DNA of 64,000 nt from Fibrobacter sp. UWR3 (GCF_900143055.1 NZ_FRCW01000005.1:62001-126000), one strand, 5' to 3'. Positions 1-9,054 are shown, counted from the stretch's first letter. Notes: a model not told the origin generated them from the letters alone. Numbers and translations: made by a program.

Positions 1-875
1 ATTGCTGCAGACCACGTGTAGAGGCGCCCGAACTTCTTGCAGTTTTCTTCCTTTCCCCCATAACAGAAGCTTCCCGGCACATCTACGTCCAGGTTCTTCG
101 CCATCCATACCTGGTCGCCCACGTGAATGGTGAGGATTTCCTTGTTCTGCACCGTCACCACCTCGACCTTCACGAAGTTGGGCGGCGGAGGCGGTTCGAC
201 CGGCTTGTAGTACTTCTCCTCGACGCAACGCACCGACACGGCGTTATCCTTCGCGTCGTAGACCTTCTCGAACGTTCTCGAATCGTATGTAATGCGCCAG
301 AAGTACGCGCCGTACGCATCGTACTCGTTCGACGCCCAAAACTGCGTGGAGGCGCCCTTGTCCATAAATTCACCCACGTAGTGGAACTCACCCGCAGGCA
401 AGGCGTTGAACCCGAACTCGTCGGAACCAGCAGGCAAGCGAAGTTCGCGATCCCAGCCCTCCTTCGATTTGAGGCTTATCCCCGCACCGTCGCTTATCCC
501 CATCTTGGTTACGTAATAGTTGAGCTTCTTCCAGTCCTTGTTCGTCGGCACGCGCCAGCCTTTGGGACACACGTCGTGCACCTTCTTTACGGCATCCTTC
601 GCGACGGTATGGTTGAAATAGTCCACAAGCCTCATGGAGGCCGCCCACGTATAAAGCCTTCCGTACTCGTTGCAGTACGAATCGTTCTTGTTGTAGCAGA
701 ACGTACCCTTCAACTTGAACCGCAGGTTTTCGGCCATCCAGCGCTGGTCGCCAATCTGTACCGTCTTATAGACCTGCTTGTCGCGCGGGTCCACCAGGTT
801 CGGCATCGGGACAATCATGCCCGCGAACGCCGTAGAGACTGCCATCATCAGAAAAAGAGTCAAGTAACGCATCAT
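1..875 (-). CDS. Secreted tandem FISUMP-domain protein (3' end outside window)
   Basis: Reading leftward from ATG 875 (a second ATG follows at 872) the frame stays open to the window edge, so at least 291 residues are present and the C-terminus is missing. The N-terminus MMRYLTLFLMMAVSTAFAG is a typical signal peptide. The first FISUMP domain follows (DKQVYKTVQIGDQRWMAENL, GRLYTWAAS, CPKGWRVP, GFNALPAG, VRCVEE). A Pro-rich linker (KPVEPPPPPNF) leads into a second copy (ILTIHVGDQVWMAKNL, GRLYTWSAA) that runs off the window. FISUMP is a Fibrobacter paralogous surface domain of unknown function. No Shine-Dalgarno site is obvious. Function inferred only as exported or surface-located. Confidence 0.85.
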   Translation of the reverse strand, partial: MMRYLTLFLMMAVSTAFAGMIVPMPNLVDPRDKQVYKTVQIGDQRWMAENLRFKLKGTFCYNKNDSYCNEYGRLYTWAASMRLVDYFNHTVAKDAVKKVHDVCPKGWRVPTNKDWKKLNYYVTKMGISDGAGISLKSKEGWDRELRLPAGSDEFGFNALPAGEFHYVGEFMDKGASTQFWASNEYDAYGAYFWRITYDSRTFEKVYDAKDNAVSVRCVEEKYYKPVEPPPPPNFVKVEVVTVQNKEILTIHVGDQVWMAKNLDVDVPGSFCYGGKEENCKKFGRLYTWSAA

Positions 876-1031
876 ACAAATAAAATAAATCCATTTTTCC
901 TAAAACGTACAAACCCTACCCCAAAAAAGCACCCAAAAGCGCATAAAAAGCGTCCTAACAAAAGCAGCATACCTTTCATAACCCCGCAGCCATACTTGTA
1001 TTGTCATGGTTGATAAAACCCGTTTTATCAC

Positions 1032-1067
1032 AAAAAAAAGAAACCCACCTTCCGGTGAGTTTCTTTT
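1032..1067 (-). terminator. Rho-independent terminator of tRNA-Glu
   Basis: Arms at 1036-1049 and 1054-1067 pair over 14 bp with one mismatch around a TTCC loop. On the minus strand the stem is followed by an uninterrupted T run. It lies directly 3' of the tRNA. Confidence 0.85.
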
Positions 1068-1069
1068 CG

Positions 1070-1142
1070 TACCCCCAAGCGGACTCGAACCGCTGTTGCG
1101 GGAATGAGAATCCCGAGTCCTGGGCCACTAGACGATGGGGGC
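1070..1142 (-). tRNA. tRNA-Glu (anticodon CTC)
   Basis: The minus strand gives a 73-nt cloverleaf. Acceptor GCCCCCA pairs with TGGGGGT (one G-T pair), followed by discriminator A. The anticodon stem CGGGA/TCCCG closes loop TTCTCAT, anticodon CTC. The T arm carries GGTTCGAGTCC. The 5' part CCATCGTCTAG is typical of tRNA-Glu. CCA is not encoded. A promoter lies upstream and a terminator downstream, so it is a single-gene unit. Confidence 0.95.
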
Positions 1143-1159
1143 ATCAGTTAAGCGGCACA

Positions 1160-1188
1160 AATATAACAAAAGAAGGTGAAACCGTCAA
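1160..1188 (-). promoter_or_regulatory. Sigma-70-type promoter of tRNA-Glu
   Basis: On the minus strand, -35 TTGACG (1183-1188) and -10 TATATT (1160-1165) are separated by exactly 17 bp. The -10 box ends 17 nt before the tRNA 5' end. Confidence 0.75.
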
Positions 1189-1215
1189 CGGGAAAATCCC
1201 GTCAACGAAATTCAG

Positions 1216-3165
1216 CTATTCCTTGTAGAACAGGTCGAGGTTGCTTTCGACCGGAGTGCCCTTTTCCATATTGCTGACAAATTCATTGAACAGCGTCATG
1301 GAGGTAAAGCGGGAGGCATTTTCGACTTCCTGCTTCACGGCGCTCGTCACGGCAGAATCTTCGGGAGCGGTCTTGCCGTTCACACGGACCATCACGGCAC
1401 CGAGCTCAGTTTCGATGACCGGGCCCCATTCACCCTGCTTCTGGCCGTTCAGCACCTTGTAGAGGGCAGCATTGCCGTAGCCGAAGCCCGGGATGTAGCC
1501 TTCTGCAGAAGCCTTGTAGTTCTGGACATTCACCTTCTCGATGGCACTTGCTGCAGCGGCGGCGGAATCAGCCGGGTCGGCTGCCTTCCATTCCTTCACC
1601 TTCGCGGCGACAGAGTTCAGGTAAGCGCCGGCAGCGTTCTCGGACTTGCGGGCCTTGAGGCTATTCTTGATGGCATCGAAGTGCAGGTCGATGCTGCGTT
1701 CACCGGCCTTGAGTTCCTTGTCCTTCTTGAAGATGGCGACAAACTTGTTGTTGCGGAGCACCTGCGACACGATACCTTCCTCTTCGGGGAGGTGTTCATT
1801 GGGCCATGCAAACGTAGTAACGCCCTTCAAGTAACCTAGGTCGTCCACGTTCTCGTTCCTGCCCACCCAGCCGGAGTGCTTGACTTCGAGACCGCGTTCC
1901 TTGACGGCGGCGGCAAAGTCCTTGGTACCGGCGTTCACTTCGTTCCTCACGCCCGTAAGAATCTTCTCGAGGCTGTCGATGGTTTCAGAAGATGCGTTCA
2001 CGACAAGCAGGATATGGCCGACGTTGGCGGTAACCTTGCCGGTGGAATCGGTGGACTTGCCGAAGCTCTTGATGATGTGGTAGCCGAACTGGGTCTTGAC
2101 CGGTTCTGAGACGGCGCCGGAATCAAGCGCGAGGGCGGCCTTCTCGAATTCAGGAACATATACGCCAAGGCCAGCAGGCTGGTCAAGCATGCCACCCTTC
2201 TCGGCACTGCCCTGGTCTTCGGAAGAAATACGGGCCATTTCCTCGAACGAAGCGGTAGAAGACGTATCGGCGAGCTGGAAGTAAATCGTCATCGCGTATT
2301 CACGCACACGCTCGTCGTCAGCGGCAGTGGCTGCGACCGGGATAGTCACGTAATCAAACTTCACGGCATCCTTTTCCACGAAGAAGCTGTCCTGGTGGGC
2401 ATTGAAGTAACCCTTCACCATCGCCGTATCGACCGCGTCGTCGGCAACGGCGAAATCGCTTGCAGAAGCGAACGCGACATCGATATCGAAATCAGTCATG
2501 CGGCGTTCAACAGCCCACTTGGCCTCGAGCGACGTCGGGTGGATTCCAGCGCTGACCAGCGTTTGAAGTTGGCGCACAGGAATGTTCGTGTTCTTCATTT
2601 CTTCTTCGAGCTGGAGCATGGAGTTCCACTTGAAGGCCTCCGGAGTCTCGAGCCAGGCCTCGTAGTCTGCGGCACTTGCGGTAGAATCGGTCAGGAACTT
2701 CGGGAGCGAAGCGATGTAAGCCTGACTGCGCTGCATCAGGTCTTCCTGAGAGGTTGCCTGCTGCTGAATCGCAAAGAGACGATACTGAGCTTCCTGCACC
2801 AGGCGCTGGCGAACGGCATTAGAATTGGTCTTGAATTCAGACTTGAGTTCGGCGACCGAGGCTGCCAGTCCGGCCTTCTCGAACTGCCCGTCCAGGAGAA
2901 TCTGGCGAACGAAGGAGCGGAACACGTCGCTACGGAGCTGCGCGTACTGCTCGTCCTCGAGGTGCTGGTTCTGGAACTGGTTCTGCTGCAGCATCTTGAT
3001 GCGGGCATCAAATTCGGCATAGCTGATCTTGTGGTCGTTCACCACTCCGACAGGGTAGCTCTGTGCACTATTCGGAACACGGTCCATAGCCAACAGGCCC
3101 ACGACAATACCTGCCGCGAAAATGACGATAACCCACTTGGCCTTTTCATTAATCCACGTTAACAT
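1216..3165 (-). CDS. PpiD/SurA-like peptidyl-prolyl isomerase (periplasmic foldase)
   Basis: 649 residues from ATG 3165, preceded by GGAG about 10 nt upstream; an upstream in-frame start exists but has no such site. The N-terminus [20 protein letters not shown] is a short cytoplasmic stretch plus one membrane anchor, as in E. coli PpiD, whose length (about 620) is similar. A SurA_N-type chaperone region follows. A parvulin (PpiC) domain is seen around residues 270-380 ([29 protein letters not shown]), with a second chaperone lobe to the C-terminus. Expected role: folding of exported proteins at the periplasmic face of the inner membrane. The gene is monocistronic between tRNA-Glu and the FISUMP lipoprotein locus. 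A TATATT -10-like box lies at 3198-3203 without a convincing -35. Confidence 0.88.
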   Translation of the reverse strand: MLTWINEKAKWVIVIFAAGIVVGLLAMDRVPNSAQSYPVGVVNDHKISYAEFDARIKMLQQNQFQNQHLEDEQYAQLRSDVFRSFVRQILLDGQFEKAGLAASVAELKSEFKTNSNAVRQRLVQEAQYRLFAIQQQATSQEDLMQRSQAYIASLPKFLTDSTASAADYEAWLETPEAFKWNSMLQLEEEMKNTNIPVRQLQTLVSAGIHPTSLEAKWAVERRMTDFDIDVAFASASDFAVADDAVDTAMVKGYFNAHQDSFFVEKDAVKFDYVTIPVAATAADDERVREYAMTIYFQLADTSSTASFEEMARISSEDQGSAEKGGMLDQPAGLGVYVPEFEKAALALDSGAVSEPVKTQFGYHIIKSFGKSTDSTGKVTANVGHILLVVNASSETIDSLEKILTGVRNEVNAGTKDFAAAVKERGLEVKHSGWVGRNENVDDLGYLKGVTTFAWPNEHLPEEEGIVSQVLRNNKFVAIFKKDKELKAGERSIDLHFDAIKNSLKARKSENAAGAYLNSVAAKVKEWKAADPADSAAAAASAIEKVNVQNYKASAEGYIPGFGYGNAALYKVLNGQKQGEWGPVIETELGAVMVRVNGKTAPEDSAVTSAVKQEVENASRFTSMTLFNEFVSNMEKGTPVESNLDLFYKE

Positions 3166-3290
3166 AGAGTAGACTCCATTAAAATTTGTCGGGGCAAAAT
3201 ATAACAAAAGAAAACGACGCTTTCGTATAAAAAAAGGGAATTAGGCACAAATTAGCCCAAATCCCTGTATCATACGGATAATACCGCCAA

Positions 3291-3386
3291 TCAGCCAAAG
3301 TTCCACTCTATTGCAAAGTAACCCGCCAGTAAAGTGGCATAATCGGTTCCAGAATAATCATCAACGTAATATGTTCCGTAACTCAT
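3291..3386 (-). CDS. Possible 31-residue ORF downstream of the broken FISUMP gene
   Basis: ATG 3386 is preceded by GGAG at a good distance and starts one base after the stop codon of the upstream FISUMP remainder, which suggests translational coupling. The peptide begins MSYGTYYVDDYSGTDYATLL and ends EWNFG. It matches no family I recognise. It may be a real small protein, or a decayed remnant of a former gene end. Confidence is low because the ORF is short. Confidence 0.3.
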   Translation of the reverse strand: MSYGTYYVDDYSGTDYATLLAGYFAIEWNFG

Positions 3387-3387
3387 T

Positions 3388-3753
3388 TTATTCTCCTATA
3401 TTGGTTGATTGTTCAAGTAAGTTATAATCCTTCACGCAACGGAGCAATCCTTTCGTATACCGCGAAACGCTCTTTTCTTTCTGCACCATACTTGTAATTA
3501 CCGCTTCGGTATTTTCAAAAGAAGTCCCATAACCATAAGTAAATCTATCCCCACCCATAAAATGAGTACCCACATCGTAATTTGCAGCAAAAAAATCTGC
3601 ATACGGGAGCCAAATGCTATTAATCGTAACAAGGCCATGATTTACATAAGAGTCAAAAGGCACAACAGAAAAACCACTTTTATTTGACCCATCACGCCAT
3701 TTCACTGAAGATTTTAGATCTGCAAGCGAATATTCATTTAGCAAGGCTCTCCA
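3388..3753 (-). pseudogene. C-terminal half of a FISUMP domain cut off by an in-frame stop
   Basis: This segment continues in the same reading frame as the lipoprotein gene above it, immediately after TAA 3756-3754. It starts WRALLNEYS and finishes with the family hallmark GLLRCVKD, so it completes the FISUMP domain that breaks off after GWHVPDTT. Family members usually have Glu then Trp at this point (for example DAEWKEL in the paralogue at 20667), so a GAA to TAA change would explain the stop. A TTG at 3744 could in principle restart translation, giving about 118 residues. Confidence 0.7.
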
Positions 3754-5307
3754 TTAAGTAGTATCAGGAACGTGCCAGCCTTCCATGCATATTCCGCGTG
3801 TATTTTCTACAACAGAATCATTTTTTGCAACATTCATTACCATATACCATTCATAAACACAACCTATGGAAAGCGAATCCTTACAATCAGCACCATTTGT
3901 TGCATAAGTAAGATTCTCAGCCATCCACGTCATCCCCGCAATGTTGACCGTACGGTAGGTTCGGCCATCGCGCTCATCCGTCACGGAACCATATTCAACA
4001 TCAGGGTTAAAGAACGCATCCTTAGTGTAATCAAAAATTGTTGCCGCAACCCAAGTAGGTTGATGTCCCAGATTGCATATAAAACTTTGACTATCAGGCA
4101 TAACATACGAACCATCCGACCTGAACCCATTGACAGCCTCAATACAGTAAGTCCAGTTGCACTTACTGCCATCGCCATCTTTCTGTACGAGTGTACCATC
4201 AAGTGACTTGACGCAACCCATCCCAACAAAAATTTCGCTTGCATTCGCTTCACGCCACTTACCATTATCATACACATACGCCACAGTCGAATCCGTTTCA
4301 GACATTACCAGATGACCGTCTTCAACCGGCTCCAGCCCAAACGTATTCTGTTCCACGCCACTCGCACTTAACCACAGATACACACCAGATTCCGGTTCAA
4401 ATTCCTTGCATATCAGAACCTTGCCCGCATTCTCCGACTTTTCTGCACGAACGGTATCCAGCACGCCAGATTTGTCCCTGTTGCACTCGCCCAATCCGTA
4501 AACCTTTTGCCAGAACGCAATGATGTAGTGTTCAAAATACCCAATCGAGGCATCAGGGAAATGCTGCCCCATAAACCTGCGAGCATACGCATACTCGTTG
4601 TAGCGCAACGCAGCCTTGTCGGCAAGCTTGACAAGTAGGTCGTCGGTAAGGCCTGCCGTAAGGCTTGCAATCATTTCGGTCACATCGGGTTCTGGGCCAG
4701 TCAACAACATAATTACGGAAAGAGCAAGAAGTTTTTCATTGTCAATAATGCTCGCATTTTCGAATGCTTGCTCCGATTGATCACCGAAGAAGGCTTCCGC
4801 AACTTCCCTTTCTGCCTGCGATTTTGCCTTATCGAAATCCATACCATTTTCCACGAGCGAAAGAATTCGCTTGTGCGTAATGTGCGTACCCACATTGATA
4901 TTTATCTTGCCATCATTCCCGACTTTGGCGACAGCCTTTAACGAGAGCGGGTTTGTCGTCTTCAAGCCATAGAGTTCGTTCCAATAGTAACCATTCGCAT
5001 CTAGCAGAACATAGCGGGAATCCAGCTCTACCTTGCCCAGCGAGAACGAACCGTCGTCGCCGTCAACGGTACCCGTGAAAGACTTGCCCGTCTGCGCAAA
5101 AGTTTGGGAATTCAGTTCGTACAAGGTAACAGTCGTACCTTTCACGAACGGCCCCTTCTCAACAACGCCCTCGATGCTTGCTGTAATCTGGTTCGGGTCG
5201 TCCGATGTTCCTGCCACAGATCTTGAATCATTGCAAGACGAAAGCCATGTGGAGGCAAGGCCCAGCGCAGCAATAGAAATTACAAATCTCAGGTTAGTCG
5301 TTTTCAT
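3754..5307 (-). CDS. FISUMP lipoprotein with shared N-terminal module, interrupted by a stop
   Basis: 517 residues from ATG 5307, with GGAGG 6 nt upstream. Signal peptide with lipobox LSSC (Cys about 25), so a lipoprotein. Residues about 45-300 form a module also found in the GH5 lipoprotein at 60556: GVVEKGPFVKGT, a beta-rich region, THITHKRI, ENGMDFDKAKSQAE, then a helical part ending FWQKVYGLGEC. Cys-containing short repeats follow and then the FISUMP domain (DGRTYRTVNIAGMTWMAENL), which stops at TAA 3754-3756 before its last third. The first 14 nt overlap the TIGR02147 gene upstream, so the two are co-transcribed and coupled. Probably surface-exposed; the truncated product may be non-functional. 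Confidence 0.75.
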   Translation of the reverse strand: MKTTNLRFVISIAALGLASTWLSSCNDSRSVAGTSDDPNQITASIEGVVEKGPFVKGTTVTLYELNSQTFAQTGKSFTGTVDGDDGSFSLGKVELDSRYVLLDANGYYWNELYGLKTTNPLSLKAVAKVGNDGKININVGTHITHKRILSLVENGMDFDKAKSQAEREVAEAFFGDQSEQAFENASIIDNEKLLALSVIMLLTGPEPDVTEMIASLTAGLTDDLLVKLADKAALRYNEYAYARRFMGQHFPDASIGYFEHYIIAFWQKVYGLGECNRDKSGVLDTVRAEKSENAGKVLICKEFEPESGVYLWLSASGVEQNTFGLEPVEDGHLVMSETDSTVAYVYDNGKWREANASEIFVGMGCVKSLDGTLVQKDGDGSKCNWTYCIEAVNGFRSDGSYVMPDSQSFICNLGHQPTWVAATIFDYTKDAFFNPDVEYGSVTDERDGRTYRTVNIAGMTWMAENLTYATNGADCKDSLSIGCVYEWYMVMNVAKNDSVVENTRGICMEGWHVPDTT

Positions 5308-6130
5308 GGGGAACCTCCTTCACCTTTCGGGTCAGCGGGAAAAACTGCAGGTTGAGTCTGTAGACCTGGTTAATATTCTTGTCTGCAACGGCAATGGATA
5401 TAATCTTCTGGCGGAACGTCTCAAGTTCATGAACAATCCTGTCGTAGGTTTCATCAGAAATGCCCATAGTGACACCGGTGATGTTGCGCTCCGTCGTAGG
5501 CAGGTCAAGGGAATTCGCCGCGAGTTGCGACATCTGGCGGTGCGCCGTCCGGATTGCAAGGCGAGTCGCCTCGCTCGACCCCGTAATGGAACTTTCTGAT
5601 TGAGAATACGTTCCATCCTTGGCCTTGAGCAACAGTCCAGAATCGGTAAGGAACTTTAAGGTTTCCTGAACCTCCCAAGCCGTTACTGGCGGGTAACACT
5701 TCTTCGCTAGTTCACCGGGAGTCGCCCCCGGCATCAACGGCGCAAGTTCACGCAAGGTCGGGTTCTTCCACGACTCGTAGTAATCAAAAAGCCTTTCTTC
5801 GAGAACACGTACCTTGTGGTTCTTCGCGATGGCACACATCCGCTCGAACGCCTCTTTCTTCTTTGCGTCCGATCTAGACTGGCAAAAGGTAACCATCGCA
5901 CGGAAATACTCTACATCAAAACCCACGAGCCCCATCGCCTGTGCAGTACGTTCCACGCCCTGCTTACTCAGCTTGCTCTTACCGTCACAAACGACCTTCA
6001 TGTACGAACAGGAAGAAAATCCTGCAAGGTTAGAAAACTCGCGCCACGAGAAAACGGAATGTGCCTTTCTGTCTTCGTAATAATCCAGCATGAACTTGCG
6101 GTAGTCTGTGTATTCGGTAATCGGCTTCAT
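5294..6130 (-). CDS. TIGR02147-family protein (probable regulator)
   Basis: 278 residues from ATG 6130; an upstream TTG frame start adds 12 unlikely residues. It begins MKPITEYTDYRKFMLDYYED and contains FSWREFSNLAGFSS, SKLSKQGVERTAQAMGL and a long helical C-terminal half. This matches the TIGR02147/DUF4423 family, abundant as paralogues in Fibrobacter. The first part resembles a helix-turn-helix layout, so a regulatory role is inferred, not shown. Its end overlaps the start of the FISUMP lipoprotein by 14 nt. Regulator and lipoprotein therefore form an operon, and the regulator may act on it. An 11-bp-arm inverted repeat lies about 110 bp upstream in the divergent region shared with nadB. Confidence 0.85.
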   Translation of the reverse strand: MKPITEYTDYRKFMLDYYEDRKAHSVFSWREFSNLAGFSSCSYMKVVCDGKSKLSKQGVERTAQAMGLVGFDVEYFRAMVTFCQSRSDAKKKEAFERMCAIAKNHKVRVLEERLFDYYESWKNPTLRELAPLMPGATPGELAKKCYPPVTAWEVQETLKFLTDSGLLLKAKDGTYSQSESSITGSSEATRLAIRTAHRQMSQLAANSLDLPTTERNITGVTMGISDETYDRIVHELETFRQKIISIAVADKNINQVYRLNLQFFPLTRKVKEVPHEND

Positions 6131-6241
6131 ACCAAGAAATATACAATCGCGATTTTTAGAAAACAAGCATTTTAGTCAACAAAATTAAAGAAATTTTAAA
6201 AATTTTCGCATTTTTATAGTAAATTTTCTATTACATTTGCG

Positions 6242-6266
6242 TATATGCAATGAAACATTGCATATA
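6242..6266. promoter_or_regulatory. Perfect inverted repeat between TIGR02147 gene and nadB (candidate operator)
   Basis: Arms TATATGCAATG (6242-6252) and CATTGCATATA (6256-6266) are perfect complements of 11 bp around AAA. It sits in the divergent AT-rich intergenic region between the TIGR02147 regulator and nadB. No T tract follows, so operator is more likely than terminator. Confidence 0.45.
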
Positions 6267-6366
6267 GGATTTTTTCCAGGAACTCAAGTCACGACAGAAA
6301 GCAATAATCACGAATGCAAGTAAATTTCTATCTATGGAGCATAAAACTTACCAACGGAGTTTGGTC

Positions 6367-7953
6367 ATGTACGATATTCTAGTCCTGGGAGCAGGTATTT
6401 CCGGCCTCTCCGCTGCCCTGCATGCGGCAGAAAAGGGCCTTTCGGTCGTTATCCTCACGAAAGGCGCAAAACCGGACGGTTCTTCCAACTACGCGCAGGG
6501 CGGCATCGCGACCGTCACCGAGAAGACGGACAAGTTCAAGTTCCACATCGACGACACGCTCGAGGCGGGGGCTGGCCTCTGCAAGAAGGAACCCGTGAAC
6601 ATCCTCACCAAGAGCGGGCCCGCGACCATCAAGCAGCTTGTGAAGTGGGGCGTGCAGTTCACCCCCTCGCCCGCAGACAAGACGCAGTTCGACCTGCACC
6701 TGGAAGGCGGCCACAGCCATCACCGCATCTTGCACGCGGCGGACCTCACCGGCAAGGAAATCATGCGCGCGCTCCTGTGCGAACGCCACAAGCACAAGAA
6801 CATCCACTACATCGAGAACTGCTACATCAAGGACCTCATCTGCAAGGGCGAAGGCAAGAACAAGCGTTGCGTGGGAGCAAAGATTATCCACCAGAAGACA
6901 GGCATTGTCGAAGACCTCTACGCAAAGGCCTCCATCCTTTCTACCGGCGGTGCTGGCCGTATCTGGCAATACACCGTTTGCCCGCCCGACAGCTGTGGCG
7001 ACGGCATGGCGATTGCGGCCCGTGCAGGCGCCGCCCTGCAGGATATCGAGTTCATGCAGTTCCACCCGACAAGCCTCTACGCCCCGCAGCTCAAGAAGCC
7101 CTTCCTGATTTCGGAAGCGGTGCGCGGGTTCGGCGGCATTCTGAAAAACTACAAGGGCGAAGAATTCATGAACCAGGTTCACCCGCTCCATTCGCTCGCG
7201 CCCCGCGACATCGTGGCGCGCGCCATACACAGCGAAATGCAGCGTCTGGGCAAGCCCAACATGTTTATCGACCTCTCGGGCCGCACCCCGAAGGACATCA
7301 AGAGCCACTTCCCGAACATCTACGCGAAGTGCCTCGACGCAGGCATCGACATCACGAAGGAATGGATTCCCGTGGTGCCCGCCGCACACTACATGTGCGG
7401 AGGCGTACTGGTCGACACGTGGTCACGTACCGAAATCAAGGGCCTGTACGCCTGCGGCGAAGTCGCCGCGACGGGCGTCCACGGAGCGAACCGCCTGGCA
7501 TCGAACTCCCTGCTGGAGAGCATCGTCTTTGCAATCCGCGCGGTGGACAATATCTGCGATAGCGGGCTCCTGAAGGCGAAACTCGACGTGAAGAAATCGA
7601 CCAAGAAAGAAAAGGTCTCGTTCACGAAGGCCGCCTACTGGCGCAAGCGCAAAAAGGCCCTGCAGGACACGATGTGGGCCTACTGCGGCATCGTGCGCAC
7701 GACCGCGGGCCTGAACCAGGGCCTCAAGGAAATCGCCACCCTCGAGGCCGACGTGGATGCTGCCATCAAGAACAAGGAAACCGAGAACATCCACTTCCTC
7801 GAGTTCCTGAACGCCCTGCAGGTTTCCAAGATGATTCTCACCGCGGCGCTCCACCGCAAGGAATCGCGCGGGCTACACTACATTCTCGACTACCCGAATC
7901 TGGACCCCAAGACCAAGCACCACACGATATATCTGGAAAAGGGTTCCAAGTAA
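6367..7953 (+). CDS. nadB: L-aspartate oxidase
   Basis: 528 residues from ATG 6367, preceded by CGGAG 6 nt upstream; an in-frame ATG at 6334 lacks a ribosome site. It oxidises L-aspartate to iminoaspartate, the first step of de novo NAD synthesis, in the cytoplasm. Seen: FAD-binding GAGISGLSAALHAAEKG at the N-terminus, the family signature GSSNYAQGGIA, the substrate region FHPTSLY and SEAVRGFGG, LAPRDIVARAI, PAAHYMCGG, and the C-terminal FAD segment ACGEVAATGVHGANRLASNS. The length is normal for NadB. nadA and nadC are not nearby. A dispersed repeat follows the stop codon. Confidence 0.97.
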   Translation: MYDILVLGAGISGLSAALHAAEKGLSVVILTKGAKPDGSSNYAQGGIATVTEKTDKFKFHIDDTLEAGAGLCKKEPVNILTKSGPATIKQLVKWGVQFTPSPADKTQFDLHLEGGHSHHRILHAADLTGKEIMRALLCERHKHKNIHYIENCYIKDLICKGEGKNKRCVGAKIIHQKTGIVEDLYAKASILSTGGAGRIWQYTVCPPDSCGDGMAIAARAGAALQDIEFMQFHPTSLYAPQLKKPFLISEAVRGFGGILKNYKGEEFMNQVHPLHSLAPRDIVARAIHSEMQRLGKPNMFIDLSGRTPKDIKSHFPNIYAKCLDAGIDITKEWIPVVPAAHYMCGGVLVDTWSRTEIKGLYACGEVAATGVHGANRLASNSLLESIVFAIRAVDNICDSGLLKAKLDVKKSTKKEKVSFTKAAYWRKRKKALQDTMWAYCGIVRTTAGLNQGLKEIATLEADVDAAIKNKETENIHFLEFLNALQVSKMILTAALHRKESRGLHYILDYPNLDPKTKHHTIYLEKGSK

Positions 7954-7966
7954 CAGAGGAGAAGCA

Positions 7967-8004
7967 CTGGATCCTATCGGCCTTCGGCCTCCAGGATGAC
8001 AGCA
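7967..8004. repeat. Dispersed repeat, family A (GGATCC...AGGATGACA)
   Basis: A 38-bp copy of an element also seen near 13786, 28934, 48819 and 63004. It has a central GGCC-TTC-GGCC hairpin and ends AGGATGACA. It lies between nadB and the kinase, and one possible kinase ATG (7996) is inside it. Confidence 0.75.
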
Positions 8005-8016
8005 GGAACGAAAAGA

Positions 8017-9045
8017 ATGACTGTAGCGAAGAAGACAAAGGAAGCCTTGCCGAAGAAAATCGGCGGTTACAAGCCGACGCAGATGCTCGGGCACGGAGCC
8101 ATGGGCAACGTGTGGCTGTGCCATGACGAGTCGCTCGACCGCATGGTCATCGTGAAGCAGATGGTCCCGAAGCTTTTGGACCAGGACTCCTTTATCCTCC
8201 GGTTCCAGCAGGAGGCGACAATCCTCGCCCACCTGAACCACCCGGCAATCGTCGTGCCCTACGCCCTCTGGAAGGAGCCCGACGGCCAGCTTTCGCTCTC
8301 GATGGAATTCGTGATGGGCAAGAACCTCCGCGAAATTCTGGACACCTGCAAGCAGCCTCCCGTATGGGTCGTGATGGCTATCCTCCACGAGATGTTCCTT
8401 GCATTGAGCGTCGTGCACCGCGCGGGCATCGTGCACCGCGACTTGAAACCCGCGAACATGATGGTCGACAAGGACGGGCGAATCCGCCTGCTCGATTTCG
8501 GTGTTGCCCACGTGGACAGGCGTAACGGCGACGACATGACGCTCACCATGGCGGGTTCGCAAATCGGTACCGGCGCGTACATGAGCCCCGAACAGACCAT
8601 GGGCAACGAAGCCACCCCGGCATCGGACCTGTTCAGCATGGGCATTATCGCAAGCGAGATGCTCCTTGGCGAAAACGTGTTCCGCGGGGAATCGCTGAAC
8701 CAGACGTTCCAGAACATCCGCCGCCTGAAAATCGGCAAAAAGGCCTTCCCCGCCGGCACTCCGAAGGGGCTTATAAAACTCGTGATGAAGCTTCTCGAAA
8801 AGAAGCCCTCCAAGCGCCCGCTTTCCGCCGCAGATGTCGCCGACGAACTCAGCCGGCTGATGCGCGCCTACCCGCGCGACCTCACGCCCTACCTCGCCGA
8901 ATGGGTGAGCGCCACAATGAGGGGCGAAAAGACCGCCATTGAACCCAAGACCTACCCGAGCAGGAACAAAATGACAATCGCACTTACGGTTATATTCACT
9001 GTAGCCGCAACAACCGGCGTATACATGCTCTTATCGAATTTCTAA
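8017..9045 (+). CDS. Membrane-anchored serine/threonine protein kinase
   Basis: 342 residues from ATG 8017 (AGGA 10 nt upstream). An in-frame ATG at 7996 sits inside a dispersed repeat and is less likely. It is a Hanks-type kinase: Gly-rich loop GHGAMGNV, catalytic Lys in VIVKQM (about residue 47), HRDLKPAN (about 139-146), DFG in LLDFGVAH, then GTGAYMSPEQ in the activation region. After the kinase domain a basic stretch leads to one C-terminal membrane segment (ALTVIFTVAATTGVYMLL) with almost nothing beyond it. The kinase thus faces the cytoplasm with no external sensor domain. The CvpA gene starts 9 nt after the stop, so they are probably co-transcribed. Substrate unknown. Confidence 0.92.
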   Translation: MTVAKKTKEALPKKIGGYKPTQMLGHGAMGNVWLCHDESLDRMVIVKQMVPKLLDQDSFILRFQQEATILAHLNHPAIVVPYALWKEPDGQLSLSMEFVMGKNLREILDTCKQPPVWVVMAILHEMFLALSVVHRAGIVHRDLKPANMMVDKDGRIRLLDFGVAHVDRRNGDDMTLTMAGSQIGTGAYMSPEQTMGNEATPASDLFSMGIIASEMLLGENVFRGESLNQTFQNIRRLKIGKKAFPAGTPKGLIKLVMKLLEKKPSKRPLSAADVADELSRLMRAYPRDLTPYLAEWVSATMRGEKTAIEPKTYPSRNKMTIALTVIFTVAATTGVYMLLSNF

Positions 9046-9054
9046 AGGGAACCA

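Noticed and set aside
7996-8016. ATG 7996 as the kinase start
   Set aside because: It is inside a dispersed repeat and lacks a ribosome site; ATG 8017 has AGGA upstream and keeps the entire kinase domain.
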